A stretch of 64,000 nucleotides of DNA from CADEED01 sp035701825. GTDB taxonomy: Bacteria; Pseudomonadota; Gammaproteobacteria; Steroidobacterales; Steroidobacteraceae. The stretch is from the NCBI GenBank assembly GCA_035701825.1, contig DASSRK010000034.1, forward strand, positions 39,074 through 103,073, given 5' to 3'. Position numbers and translations under genes: made by a program. Under the pieces are notes generated by a model. It did not search any database. It was not told where the DNA came from and saw only the letters and a list, made by a program, of their open reading frames with translations. Shown here piece after piece: positions 55,514 through 63,598 of this stretch. Position 1 is the stretch's first letter. Each line of letters begins with the position of its first letter.

Positions 55514-56401
55514 ATGGACGCCGCCTCACGCCGTGAATTCATCGCCACAGGCGCGGCGGTCGCCCTGCCCTTCGCCGCCCAGCCGACAAGCACCAGGTCC
55601 GATGCGCCGCGCCCCGGCCTGCTGGCCGGCAAACGGGCCGTGGTGTACGGCGCGGCGGGTGCCATGGGTGGCGCGGTGTCGCGCGCCTTCGCCCGCGAGG
55701 GTGCCCAGGTGTTCCTGGCGGGGCGCACGCTCGAGAACATCAAGGCCCTGGAAAGCGAGCTGAGGCAAACGGGCGCGGTCGCAAGCGCGGCCCGGGTGGA
55801 CGCGCTGGATCGCGGCGAAGTCGAGCAACACCTCGGCGAGATCGTTCGCACGGCGGGCGGCGTCGACATCTCCTTCAACCTGATCGGGCTCGGCGGCGAG
55901 CAGGGACAACCACTGACCGCGATGTCCCAGCCCGGATTCGCCGTTGCCATCGATACCGCGATGCGCACGCACTTCATCACCGCCACCGCGGCCGCGCGAC
56001 ACATGCAGGCCAACGGCAGCGGCGTGCTGCTGGCGTTGACGGCCCAGGTGGCCCGCAAGCCGTACCTGGGCAGCGGTGGATTCGGCGTCGCCTGCGCGGC
56101 CATCGAAGGCCTGTGGCGCCAGCTCGCCATCGAACTCGGGCCGGCGGGAATCCGCTGCGTGACGCTGCGTTCCTCCGGTTCGCCGGACGCGCCGGGCGTC
56201 ACCGCGGCCATCGCCGAACACGCGCGCGCCGCGGGAATTTCGCGCCAGGCCTTCGAAGCGCGCATCGCCGAGAAGACCATGCTCCGGCGCATGCCGCGGA
56301 TGGCCGAGATCGCGAACGCCGCGGTGCTCATGGCTTCGGACCGCGCGAGCCCGGTCACCGCCGCGGTGCTGAACGCCACCTGCGGCGAGATCGCCGATTG
56401 A
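55514..56401 (+). CDS. Atypical short-chain dehydrogenase-like protein with a Tat-like signal
   Basis: This is a 295-residue Rossmann-fold SDR homologue. The N-terminus SRREFIATGAAVALPFAAQ has a twin-arginine motif and a hydrophobic stretch, suggesting export of a folded, cofactor-bound protein. The NAD(P) site is AVVYGAAGAMGGAVSRAF (residues 43-60). At the place of the SDR catalytic Tyr-x3-Lys the sequence reads GGFGVACAAIEGL, with Phe190 and Cys194 instead, so normal SDR catalysis is doubtful. GTG 55505 is an alternative start three codons earlier. The preceding 158-bp gap has no other recognised feature. It converges on metB with 13 bp between. The role is unknown. Confidence 0.72.
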   Translation: MDAASRREFIATGAAVALPFAAQPTSTRSDAPRPGLLAGKRAVVYGAAGAMGGAVSRAFAREGAQVFLAGRTLENIKALESELRQTGAVASAARVDALDRGEVEQHLGEIVRTAGGVDISFNLIGLGGEQGQPLTAMSQPGFAVAIDTAMRTHFITATAAARHMQANGSGVLLALTAQVARKPYLGSGGFGVACAAIEGLWRQLAIELGPAGIRCVTLRSSGSPDAPGVTAAIAEHARAAGISRQAFEARIAEKTMLRRMPRMAEIANAAVLMASDRASPVTAAVLNATCGEIAD

Positions 56402-56414
56402 ATCGCCGGACTGA

Positions 56415-57569
56415 CTAGCCGAGCGACTTCACGCCGTTCGACAGGTCCGCGAGCAGGTCCTCGGTGGATTCGATGCCGATCGACAGGCGCAGCAGCCCGT
56501 CGACCAGGCCCGCGGCCGCGCGCGCCTCGGGCGCCATGGCGGCGTGGGTCATGGTCGCCGGATGCGCGACCAGGCTCTCGACTCCGCCCAGCGACTCCGC
56601 CAGCGAGAACAGCTCGAGCGCCTCGGAAAAGCGCTTCGCGCCGTCGACGCCGCCCGCCACTTCCAGCGTGACGATGGCGCCGAAGCCGCTCTGCTGGCGC
56701 TTCGCGACGTCGTGACCCGGATGGCCGGGCAGCCCCGGGTAATAGACGCGCTTCACGTTCTTCTGCTTCGCCAGGTATTCGGCCACGGCCTGCGCATTGC
56801 GGCCATGCTCGCGCAGGCGCACGTGCAGGGTGCGCAGGCCGCGCAGCGTGAGGAAGCTGTCGAAGGCCGAGCCCGTGAGTCCCAGGCAATTACCCCACCA
56901 GCCCAACTGTTCGGCGAGCTCCTTCGTCTTCGCGATGACCGCCCCGCCCACCACGTCGCTGTGGCCGTTGATGTACTTGGTGGTCGAGTGCACGACGATG
57001 TCGGCGCCCAGCTCCAGCGGCCGCTGCCAGCCCGGCGACAGGAAGGTGTTGTCCGCCACGACGATGGCGCCGTGCGCATGCGCGCGCCGCGCGATGTCGG
57101 CGATGTCGGTGATGCGCAACAGCGGGTTGCTGGGCGTCTCGATCCACACCAGCGCCGCCGGCTTCGACAGCGCCGCGTCCACCGCGGCGGCATTGCCGAA
57201 GTCGACGAAATCCACGTTCAGCTCGCCACGCTTGTTCCACGCGGTCAGCAGGCGGAACGTGCCGCCGTAACAGTCGTGCGGCGCCACCACGCGCGCACCG
57301 ACCGGCAGCAGGTGGCCGACCAACGTGATCGCACCCATGCCCGAACCGGTGATGACCGCGCCCGCGCCGCCCTCGAGGTCCGCCAGCGCCTCGGCCAGCA
57401 GGTCGCGCGTCGGGTTACCCGAGCGGCTGTAGTCGTACTTGCGCTTGTCGCCGAAGGCGCGGAACGCGTACGTCGACGAGAGATGCAACGGTGGCACCAC
57501 GGCACCCGTGACATCGCAATTTTCGAGGCCCGCGCGCACCGCGCGGGTGTCCTGGCTCAACTTCGTCAT
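56415..57569 (-). CDS. metB: Cystathionine gamma-synthase
   Basis: This is a 384-residue Cys/Met-metabolism PLP enzyme. It has PPLHLSSTYAFRAFGDKRKYDYSRSGNPTRDLLAEAL (cited by YDYSRSGNPTRDLL), VAPHDCYGGTFRLL, ETPSNPLLRITDI, VVADNTFLSPGWQRPLELGADIVVHS and the PLP lysine in HSTTKYINGHSD, then GGVESLVAHPATMTHAAM and IGIESTEDLLADL. With metX upstream it should join O-acylhomoserine and cysteine to cystathionine. O-acylhomoserine sulfhydrylase or cystathionine lyase activity is possible in this family. The long upstream frame is a metX shadow; ATG 57569 is 20 bp after metX. Confidence 0.9.
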   Translation of the reverse strand: MTKLSQDTRAVRAGLENCDVTGAVVPPLHLSSTYAFRAFGDKRKYDYSRSGNPTRDLLAEALADLEGGAGAVITGSGMGAITLVGHLLPVGARVVAPHDCYGGTFRLLTAWNKRGELNVDFVDFGNAAAVDAALSKPAALVWIETPSNPLLRITDIADIARRAHAHGAIVVADNTFLSPGWQRPLELGADIVVHSTTKYINGHSDVVGGAVIAKTKELAEQLGWWGNCLGLTGSAFDSFLTLRGLRTLHVRLREHGRNAQAVAEYLAKQKNVKRVYYPGLPGHPGHDVAKRQQSGFGAIVTLEVAGGVDGAKRFSEALELFSLAESLGGVESLVAHPATMTHAAMAPEARAAAGLVDGLLRLSIGIESTEDLLADLSNGVKSLG

Positions 57570-57589
57570 CCGGATATTCCCCAAATTTC

Positions 57590-58633
57590 TCAGGCTTGTT
57601 CGTTCAACACAGAGGCGAAAATCGGCGCGAGGCGCCGGTTCTCTTTCAAGAAGGCGTCGTGCCCGTACACCGACGAGATCTCGTGCAGCTCGGCATTCGG
57701 CAGGCGCGCGACCATCGCGCGCATGTCGGCGAGCGGCACCAGCTGGTCCTCGCGCACCGCCACGGCCGTGACTGGCGCGAAGATGCGCGCCGCATCGACG
57801 CGATGCAGGTCGATCGACTCGGACAGGCACACGAAGGATTCCGGGCGATAGCTCCTGGCGTATTCCGCGCCGCGCGCGAACAGGTATTCCTCGACCGGCA
57901 GCGTGAAGCTGCCGTCGTCCTGGCGGCGGGCCGCGCCACCGAAGCGCGCCGCGAATTCCTCGGGGCTGCGATACGTCGCCATGGCGAGCGCGCGCGCGAG
58001 CTCGAGACCCTTGGCAGGATCGCCGGACTCGAGCGCGAACCTGACGATGCGCCGCTGCACCACGCGCCAGGCGCTCGCCATCGGATGCGCGCGATCCGCC
58101 GCGCTGATCACCAGCAGGCGCGCGACGCGATCCGGGTAGCGCTCGCCAAAAGCCAGCGCGACCATGCCGCCGTAAGACGCCCCGGCGACGGCGCGCAGCG
58201 ACGAAATCCCGAGATGGTTGATGAGGCGCAGCAGCAGCTCCGCCTGGTCGTAGGCCGACACGGTGGGAAACGCCGCGCCGTCGCGCGGCCCGGTCGAATC
58301 GGCGCTGGCGCCGAGATAGTCGAAGCTCAGGATGCGGAAGCGCTGGGTGTCGAGCGCGAGGCCGGGCCCCACGACTTCGTGCCACCAGCCGCCGCGCGGC
58401 TCGTCCGGCAACCACACGCGGCGCGACGCGGAGATGCCGCCGAGCGCCACCACCACCGGCGCGCCCGCGGGACCCGTGAGGCGCCAGGCCAGGGAAACGC
58501 CCTCGAGCCTTCCGCCGAAATGCAGATTGAGTTCGCCCGGTACCGCCAGCACGCCTTCGCGCACCTGCGCGTGCGGCTGTGACGTGGCCGTCACGCCCTC
58601 GCCGCTGCGGGAAATCGGTTGATCGTTGCTCAT
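57590..58633 (-). CDS. metX: Homoserine O-acyltransferase MetX (probably O-succinyltransferase)
   Basis: This 347-residue alpha/beta-hydrolase-fold enzyme activates homoserine for methionine synthesis. It has ALGGISASRRVW (oxyanion region), ILSFDYLGASADSTGP, the nucleophile Ser153 in VAGASYGGMVALAFGERYPDRV, the Asp in VREDQLVPLADM and the His in SSVYGHDAFLKE. The GASYGG form and sequence resemble the MetX enzymes of xanthomonads that use succinyl-CoA rather than the GGSMGG acetyltransferases; the acyl donor is therefore inferred. The ATG 58633 has GGAG ahead. It lies downstream of a SAM-I-type riboswitch and shares a transcript with metB. Confidence 0.9.
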   Translation of the reverse strand: MSNDQPISRSGEGVTATSQPHAQVREGVLAVPGELNLHFGGRLEGVSLAWRLTGPAGAPVVVALGGISASRRVWLPDEPRGGWWHEVVGPGLALDTQRFRILSFDYLGASADSTGPRDGAAFPTVSAYDQAELLLRLINHLGISSLRAVAGASYGGMVALAFGERYPDRVARLLVISAADRAHPMASAWRVVQRRIVRFALESGDPAKGLELARALAMATYRSPEEFAARFGGAARRQDDGSFTLPVEEYLFARGAEYARSYRPESFVCLSESIDLHRVDAARIFAPVTAVAVREDQLVPLADMRAMVARLPNAELHEISSVYGHDAFLKENRRLAPIFASVLNEQA

Positions 58634-58726
58634 CGAATGCTCCGTTGCACACTCAGCGGGCACTCGAACGAGCCGCCGTGCGCGGTGCACGGCATCCGCG
58701 CGTCCTGGCAAGGGCGCGACGGCTGG

Positions 58727-58848
58727 CTCATCTGCCGGAATCTGACAAATGCCTTGGCACCGGTCGCATCCGCAGGAGTTGGCACCTTTCCGCTTGGCGG
58801 CGGTTGCCCCGGCTTCACTGGGCCCATCCCTCAGCCGGTCTCGATGAG
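58727..58848 (-). promoter_or_regulatory. SAM-I (S-box) riboswitch aptamer upstream of metX-metB
   Basis: Read on the minus strand, CTCATC (58848-58843) and GATGAG (58732-58727) close the P1 stem. Between them the S-box core appears in order: GAGGGATGGGCCC, TGAAGCC (58817-58811), GGCAACC (58808-58802), GGTGCCAA (58786-58779) and TCCTGC (58777-58772). These are the conserved SAM-binding blocks of SAM-I aptamers. The 93 nt between P1 and the metX ATG form the expression platform. It has small hairpins such as CCGTGC/GCACGG and no U-tract terminator, so control of translation initiation is more likely. The rest of the 325-bp gap holds the divergent TrpR-like promoter. Confidence 0.88.
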
Positions 58849-58895
58849 TGGCGCGGATTCTATGAGGCGGGTCTCGCGACTGCAAGACATTGCGC

Positions 58896-58924
58896 TTGCT
58901 TTTCCGCCGCCGGGCACGTCTAAT
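58896..58924 (+). promoter_or_regulatory. Predicted promoter of the trpR-like/his operon
   Basis: TTGCTT (58896-58901) and TCTAAT (58919-58924) are 17 bp apart, with five of six matches in the -10. Transcription would begin near 58931, immediately before the operator-like palindrome. Confidence 0.55.
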
Positions 58925-58932
58925 GCGCCACT

Positions 58933-58950
58933 GTATTAACGCGTTAGTAC
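58933..58950. promoter_or_regulatory. TrpR-type operator-like palindrome
   Basis: GTATTAACGCGTTAGTAC is an 18-bp near-palindrome (mismatched at one symmetric pair). It has the same length and outer GTAcTA/TAGTAC half-sites as the E. coli trp operator, but with an ACGCGT-type centre instead of the GTTAAC core. It covers about +3 to +20 of the predicted transcript and ends 8 bp before the TrpR-family start codon. This is the expected place for autorepression. Confidence 0.65.
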
Positions 58951-58958
58951 ATTAGGCC

Positions 58959-59270
58959 ATGAAGCAGCATCGCAATGTCACCGCCCGGCAGGAGGCGCTC
59001 TCGGAGCGCAGCCTGTTCGCCGCCGTGCTGACGCTCAAGACCGTCGACGAGTGCCGCGCCTTCTTCCGCGACCTGTGCACCCCGGCGGAGCTGCAGGCCC
59101 TCGCCGACCGCTGGGCGGTGGTCGAGTGGCTGCAGAAGGGCCTGCCCTACCGCGAGATCCACCGGCTGACCGGCGTCAGCGTCACCACCATCGGCCGCGT
59201 GGCGCGCTACCTCGCCGACGGCAACGGCGGCTACGCGCTCGCCGCCAATCGCCAGCAACGACACACATGA
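58959..59270 (+). CDS. TrpR/YerC/YecD-family regulator (probable his operon repressor)
   Basis: This is a 103-residue all-helical Trp-repressor-family protein. Its core matches the fold: LFAAVLTLKTVDECRAFFRDLCTPAELQALADRWAVVEWL, cited by DLCTPAELQALADRW, and a helix-turn-helix KGLPYREIHRLTGVSVTTIGRVARYL. The YerC/YecD group often precedes hisG in proteobacteria and is thought to control histidine genes; the ligand is not certain. Its TGA overlaps the hisG ATG. The 18-bp palindrome just before its start resembles a TrpR operator, supporting autoregulation of the whole trpR-like-hisGDCBH transcript. Confidence 0.85.
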   Translation: MKQHRNVTARQEALSERSLFAAVLTLKTVDECRAFFRDLCTPAELQALADRWAVVEWLQKGLPYREIHRLTGVSVTTIGRVARYLADGNGGYALAANRQQRHT

Positions 59271-60175
59271 AACCCAACGACAAAGACCAGCGCCTCAAGC
59301 TCGCCGTGCAGAAATCAGGCAGGCTCACGGATCCGTGCCTGGAGATCCTCAAGAGCTGCGGCCTGAAGCTGTCGCGCGGCCGTGACCAGCTCATGGGCTT
59401 CGGCGAGAACATGCCGCTCGACGTGCTGTTCGTGCGCGACGACGACATCCCCGACCTGGTGCAGGAGGACGTCTGCGATCTCGGCCTGGTCGGGCGCAAC
59501 GTGCTCGAGGAAAAGCGCCTGGAACTCGCCGCGCGCGGCCACGCGCCGAGCTTCACCGAGCTGCGCACGCTGGATTTCGGCCGCTGCCGCCTGTCGCTGG
59601 CCGTGCCCGAAGGCTTCACGTACGAGAACGCCCGGTCGCTCGATGGCAAGCGCATCGCGACCACCTACCCGTACACGCTCGAGCGCCACCTCAGGGAGCG
59701 CAATGTCAGCGCCGAGATCGTCACGCTCTCCGGCGCGGTCGAGATCGCGCCGCGGCTCGGGCGCGCCGACCTCATCTGTGACCTCGTGTCGACCGGTTCG
59801 ACGCTGCAGGCCAACCACCTGCGCGAAGTCGAGACGGTGCTCGAGAGCCAGGCGCTGCTCATCCAGACGCCGGTCAAACTACCGGATCCGAAGCAGGAAT
59901 GGGTCGACCGCCTCTTGATGCGCATCGACGGCGTGCAGCAGGTGCGCGAGAGCAAGTACATCATGCTGCACGCGCCGCGCTCGGCGCTGCCCGAGATCCG
60001 GCGGCTGCTGCCCGGCAGCGAGTCGCCGACCATCATTCCGCTCGAAGGCTCGAACGACAAGATCGCGATCCACGCCGTGTGCCGCGAGAACGTGTTCTGG
60101 GAAACCCTCGAGAGCCTCAAGAAGGCCGGCGCCAGCGCGTTGCTGGTGTTGCCCGTGGAAAAGATGCTCGTCTGA
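59267..60175 (+). CDS. hisG: ATP phosphoribosyltransferase (long form)
   Basis: This is a 302-residue first enzyme of histidine synthesis. It has LKLAVQKSGRLTDPCLEILKSCG, FVRDDDIPDLVQEDVCDLGLVGRNVLEE (cited by DLGLVGRNVLEE), RIATTYPYTLERHL and the PRPP loop ADLICDLVSTGSTLQANHL. The C-terminal ~80-residue ACT-like regulatory domain, present here (KYIMLHAPRSALPEIRRLLPG), gives allosteric inhibition by histidine and marks the long form that does not need HisZ. The ATG overlaps the regulator's stop. Confidence 0.96.
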   Translation: MKPNDKDQRLKLAVQKSGRLTDPCLEILKSCGLKLSRGRDQLMGFGENMPLDVLFVRDDDIPDLVQEDVCDLGLVGRNVLEEKRLELAARGHAPSFTELRTLDFGRCRLSLAVPEGFTYENARSLDGKRIATTYPYTLERHLRERNVSAEIVTLSGAVEIAPRLGRADLICDLVSTGSTLQANHLREVETVLESQALLIQTPVKLPDPKQEWVDRLLMRIDGVQQVRESKYIMLHAPRSALPEIRRLLPGSESPTIIPLEGSNDKIAIHAVCRENVFWETLESLKKAGASALLVLPVEKMLV

Positions 60176-61488
60176 TGCAACTGCTCGACTGGACCAATTC
60201 GACTACCGCGGCGCGGCGCGCCGCGCTCGCCCGCCCGGCCGCCGGGGCGCGCGCCGACGTGCACGCGCAGGTGGCCGACATCATCGCGCGGGTGCGGGCC
60301 GGCGGTGACGCCGTGGTGCGCCAGTACACGCAGAAGTTCGGCGGCGCCGAGGTCGATCAGCTGCGGGTCGGCGCGCGGGAATTCGAGGAAGCGCGCGCCA
60401 GCCTCGCCGGCACGCAGATCGCCGCGCTCGAGCGCGCCGTGGAGAACGTCACGCGCTTCCACGAGGCGCAGCAGTCGGCGCCGCTCAGCGTGGAGACCAT
60501 GCCCGGCGTCATCTGCGAGCGCGTCACGCGCCCGGTGGCCAGCGTCGGGCTCTACGTGCCCGCGGGCTCCGCGCCGCTGCCGTCCACGGCCATCATGCTG
60601 GCGGTGCCCGCCAGGGTCGCCGGATGTCCAGCGCGCGCCATCGCGTGCTCGCCGGACGCGCAGGGCCGCGTGCACGCCGCGGTGCTGGTGGCCGCGCAGC
60701 TGTGCGGCATCGATACGGTCTACAAGATGGGCGGCGCGCAGGCCATCGCGGCCCTGGCCTTCGGCACGGAGAGCGTGCGCAAGGTCGACAAGATCTTCGG
60801 GCCCGGCAGCACCTGGGTCACGGCCGCCAAGCAGATCGTGGCCGCCGACCCCGCCGGCGCCGCCATCGACCTTCCGGCGGGCCCGTCCGAAGTGCTGGTG
60901 ATCGCCGACGAGAGCGCCGATCCGCGCTTCGTTGCCGCGGACCTGCTGGCGCAGGCCGAGCACGACACCGTCGCGCAGGTGATCCTGGTGACCACTTCGA
61001 TGGAGCTGGCGCGCGCCGTCGAACGCGAGGCTGCCGCCCAGGCCCAGTCGCTCAGCCGCCTGCAGATCGTCAACGAGTCGATGCGCCACAGCCGCGCCAT
61101 CGTCGTGCCCGACCTCGACACCGCGCTCGCCGTGTCCAACGAATACGCCCCGGAGCACCTGATCATCCAGACGCGCGAGGCGCGCGCGCTGCTGCCGCGC
61201 GTCGAGTGCGCAGGCTCGGTGTTCATCGGCGCCTGGTCGCCGGAGTCCATGGGCGATTACTGCTCGGGCACCAACCACGTGCTGCCGACCTTCGGCTTCG
61301 CGCGCAGCTACAGCGGCGTGTCGCTGCATGACTTCCAGAAGCGCATCACCGTGCAGGAACTGAGCGCGGCCGGCCTGCGCGACCTCGGGCCGACGGCCAT
61401 CGCGCTGTCCAGCCTGGAAGGACTGGATGGGCACGGCAACGCGGTGCGCGTGCGCCTCGAGGCGCTGGCCGCCCGGGAGCCCGCATGA
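60175..61488 (+). CDS. hisD: Histidinol dehydrogenase
   Basis: This is a 437-residue zinc enzyme that catalyses the last two oxidations to histidine. It has VGLYVPAGSAPLPSTAIML, YKMGGAQAIAALAFGTESV, KIFGPGSTWVTAAKQIV, DLPAGPSEVLVIADESADP, LLAQAEHDTVAQVIL (zinc Gln/His and catalytic His), and the C-terminal YCSGTNHVLPTFGFARSYSGVS. The ATG shares its A with the hisG stop. The frame open upstream is a shadow. Confidence 0.96.
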   Translation: MQLLDWTNSTTAARRAALARPAAGARADVHAQVADIIARVRAGGDAVVRQYTQKFGGAEVDQLRVGAREFEEARASLAGTQIAALERAVENVTRFHEAQQSAPLSVETMPGVICERVTRPVASVGLYVPAGSAPLPSTAIMLAVPARVAGCPARAIACSPDAQGRVHAAVLVAAQLCGIDTVYKMGGAQAIAALAFGTESVRKVDKIFGPGSTWVTAAKQIVAADPAGAAIDLPAGPSEVLVIADESADPRFVAADLLAQAEHDTVAQVILVTTSMELARAVEREAAAQAQSLSRLQIVNESMRHSRAIVVPDLDTALAVSNEYAPEHLIIQTREARALLPRVECAGSVFIGAWSPESMGDYCSGTNHVLPTFGFARSYSGVSLHDFQKRITVQELSAAGLRDLGPTAIALSSLEGLDGHGNAVRVRLEALAAREPA

Positions 61489-62534
61489 GCGACATCCTCG
61501 CGCTGGCGCGCCCCGAGATCATCGCGCTCCAGCCCTACTCGCACGCCAGCTGGGATCCGTCGCTCGAGCGCCTGCACGCGAACGAACTGCCGTGGCGTGC
61601 CGAGACCGATCGCTCGCGCGCGGGCCTCAATCGATATCCCGAACCTCACCCGCACGAGCTCACCGCACTGCTGGCCGGCCTCTATGGGGTGAAGCCCGAT
61701 CAACTCCTGCCCGGCCGCGGCAGCGACGAGTCCATCGACCTCGTGGTGCGCGGGTTTTGCCGCGCGGGCGTCGACAACGTGATCGTCTGTCCGCCCACCT
61801 TCGGCATGTACGCGGTGGCCGCGCGCATCCAGGGGGCCGAGGTGCGCGAAGTACCGCTGCCCGCCGAGCGCGGGTTCGCGCTCGACGTCGACGCCGTGCT
61901 CGCCGCCTGCGATGCGCGCACGCGGATCGTGTTCCTGTGCACGCCCAACAATCCCACCGGCAATGCCCTCGACCCCGCCGCGATCACGCGGCTCCTCGTG
62001 GCGCTCGCGGGCAAGGCGCTGGTGGTGGTCGACGAGGCCTACATCGAATTCTCCGGCGCTGCGTCCTTGGCCGGCTCGCTGGCGATGTACCCCAACCTCG
62101 TGGTGCTGCGCACGCTGTCCAAGGCCTTCGGGCTCGCCGGCGCGCGCGTCGGCTCCTTGATCGCGAGCCCGGCGATCGTCGCGTTGCTCGCCAAGGTGAT
62201 CCCGCCCTATTCGATCCCGCAGCTCACCATCGAGGCGGTGTTCGCCACGCTGTCATCGCCGCAACTCGCCATCCAGCGCGAGCGCGTCGCGCAGGTGCGG
62301 GCCGAGCGCGCGCGCCTGGCGCAGGCCCTGGCGGCCAGTCCCGCCGTCGTCAAGGTCTGGCCGAGCGTCGCGAATTTCCTGTTGACCGATTTTCGTGACG
62401 CGCAAGGCGCGCTGGACGCCGCGCGCCGTGCAAGACTCATCATCCGCGACATGCGCAGCGTGTCGCCGCGATCGCTGCGCATCTCGGTGGGCAGCATCGA
62501 GCAGAACGATCGTCTCATCCGGAGCTTCGCTTGA
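61485..62534 (+). CDS. hisC: Histidinol-phosphate aminotransferase
   Basis: This is a 349-residue fold-type I PLP aminotransferase. It has LHANELPWRAETD and LNRYPEPHPHELTALLAGLYGV, GRGSDESIDLVVRGFCR, CTPNNPTGNALDP, VVVDEAYIEFSGA and the PLP lysine in RTLSKAFGLAGARVG. Order and overlap in the his operon settle the assignment. The start overlaps hisD as ATGA, and the stop overlaps the TTG start of hisB. Confidence 0.96.
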   Translation: MSDILALARPEIIALQPYSHASWDPSLERLHANELPWRAETDRSRAGLNRYPEPHPHELTALLAGLYGVKPDQLLPGRGSDESIDLVVRGFCRAGVDNVIVCPPTFGMYAVAARIQGAEVREVPLPAERGFALDVDAVLAACDARTRIVFLCTPNNPTGNALDPAAITRLLVALAGKALVVVDEAYIEFSGAASLAGSLAMYPNLVVLRTLSKAFGLAGARVGSLIASPAIVALLAKVIPPYSIPQLTIEAVFATLSSPQLAIQRERVAQVRAERARLAQALAASPAVVKVWPSVANFLLTDFRDAQGALDAARRARLIIRDMRSVSPRSLRISVGSIEQNDRLIRSFA

Positions 62535-63598
62535 GCGCCAAAGTCCTTTTCGTCGACCGCGATGGCACGCTCATCGAGGAGCCGCCCGACGAGCAGGTCG
62601 ACTCCATCGAGAAGATCCGCTTCATGCCGGGCGTGTTCGAGGCCCTGCGCCAGGCACGGGCCGCCGGATTCAGGCTCGCCATGGTCACCAACCAGGATGG
62701 CCTCGGCACCGCGAGCTTTCCGCAGGCGGCGTTCGACGTGCCGCACCAGTTCATGCTCGATGCCTTCAGCTCGCAGGGCATCGAGTTCGACGCCGTGTTC
62801 GTCTGTCCGCATCGCAAGGGCGACGGCTGCGACTGCCGCAAGCCCAAGGTGAAGCTGGTGGAATCCTTCGTGCGCGACCAGGGAGTGGATCTCGGGTCCA
62901 GCGCCGTGATCGGCGACCGCGACACCGACCTCGAATTCGCGCGCAATCTCGGCGTGCGCGGCCTGCGTGTGCGGCGGCACGGCGACGCGTCGGAAACCTG
63001 GCCGGCGATCCTGCGCACGCTCACCGAGCGGCGCGCGAGCGTCAAGCGCAAGACCCGGGAGACCGACATCGACGTGGCGGTCAACCTCGACGCCACCGCT
63101 CCCATCAAGGTGGTCACCGGCATCGGGTTCTTCGATCACATGCTGGAGCAGATCGCCAAGCACGGCGGCTTCGCGCTCAACCTCAACTGCAACGGCGACC
63201 TGCAGATCGACGAGCACCACACCGTCGAGGACTGCGCGCTCGCCCTCGGCGAGGCACTGCGCAAGGCGCTCGGCGACAAGGCCGGCATCGCGCGCTATGG
63301 CTTCGTGCTGCCGATGGACGAAGCGCAGGTGCGCGTGGCCATCGATCTCTCGGGGCGTGCCTACGGCGTCTTCGAGGGCAAGTTCGCGCGCGAGGCCGTC
63401 GGCGGATTGCCGACCGAGCTCGTGCCGCACTTCTTCAAGTCGCTGGCCGAGAGCCTCAAGGCCGCGATCCATGTCACCATCACCGGTGAGAACACCCATC
63501 ACATGATCGAAGCCTGCTTCAAGGGCACCGGCCGCGCGCTGCGCCAGGCCTTCCGGCGCGAGGGCGACGAGCTGCCCACCACCAAGGGACTGCTGTGA
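62531..63598 (+). CDS. hisB: Bifunctional histidinol-phosphatase / imidazoleglycerol-phosphate dehydratase
   Basis: This is a 355-residue fused enzyme. The N-terminal HAD phosphatase has FVDRDGTLIEEP (Asp9, Asp11) and a zinc loop with Cys92, His94, Cys100 and Cys102 (CPHRKGDGCDC), then CRKPK and IGDRDTDLEFA. The C-terminal dehydratase, from about residue 170, has RETDIDVAVNLD, GIGFFDHMLEQIAKHGGF, DEHHTVEDCALALGEAL and ENTHHMIEACFKGTGRALR with manganese-binding histidines. The fusion is typical of gammaproteobacteria. The start is TTG, overlapping the hisC stop in TTGA. Confidence 0.95.
   Translation: MSAKVLFVDRDGTLIEEPPDEQVDSIEKIRFMPGVFEALRQARAAGFRLAMVTNQDGLGTASFPQAAFDVPHQFMLDAFSSQGIEFDAVFVCPHRKGDGCDCRKPKVKLVESFVRDQGVDLGSSAVIGDRDTDLEFARNLGVRGLRVRRHGDASETWPAILRTLTERRASVKRKTRETDIDVAVNLDATAPIKVVTGIGFFDHMLEQIAKHGGFALNLNCNGDLQIDEHHTVEDCALALGEALRKALGDKAGIARYGFVLPMDEAQVRVAIDLSGRAYGVFEGKFAREAVGGLPTELVPHFFKSLAESLKAAIHVTITGENTHHMIEACFKGTGRALRQAFRREGDELPTTKGLL

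Noticed and set aside
56415..58652. One 745-residue minus-strand frame covering metB and much of metX
   Set aside because: Only its last 384 codons match a family (MetB). The first part is a shifted shadow of metX, which has clear motifs and its own ATG.
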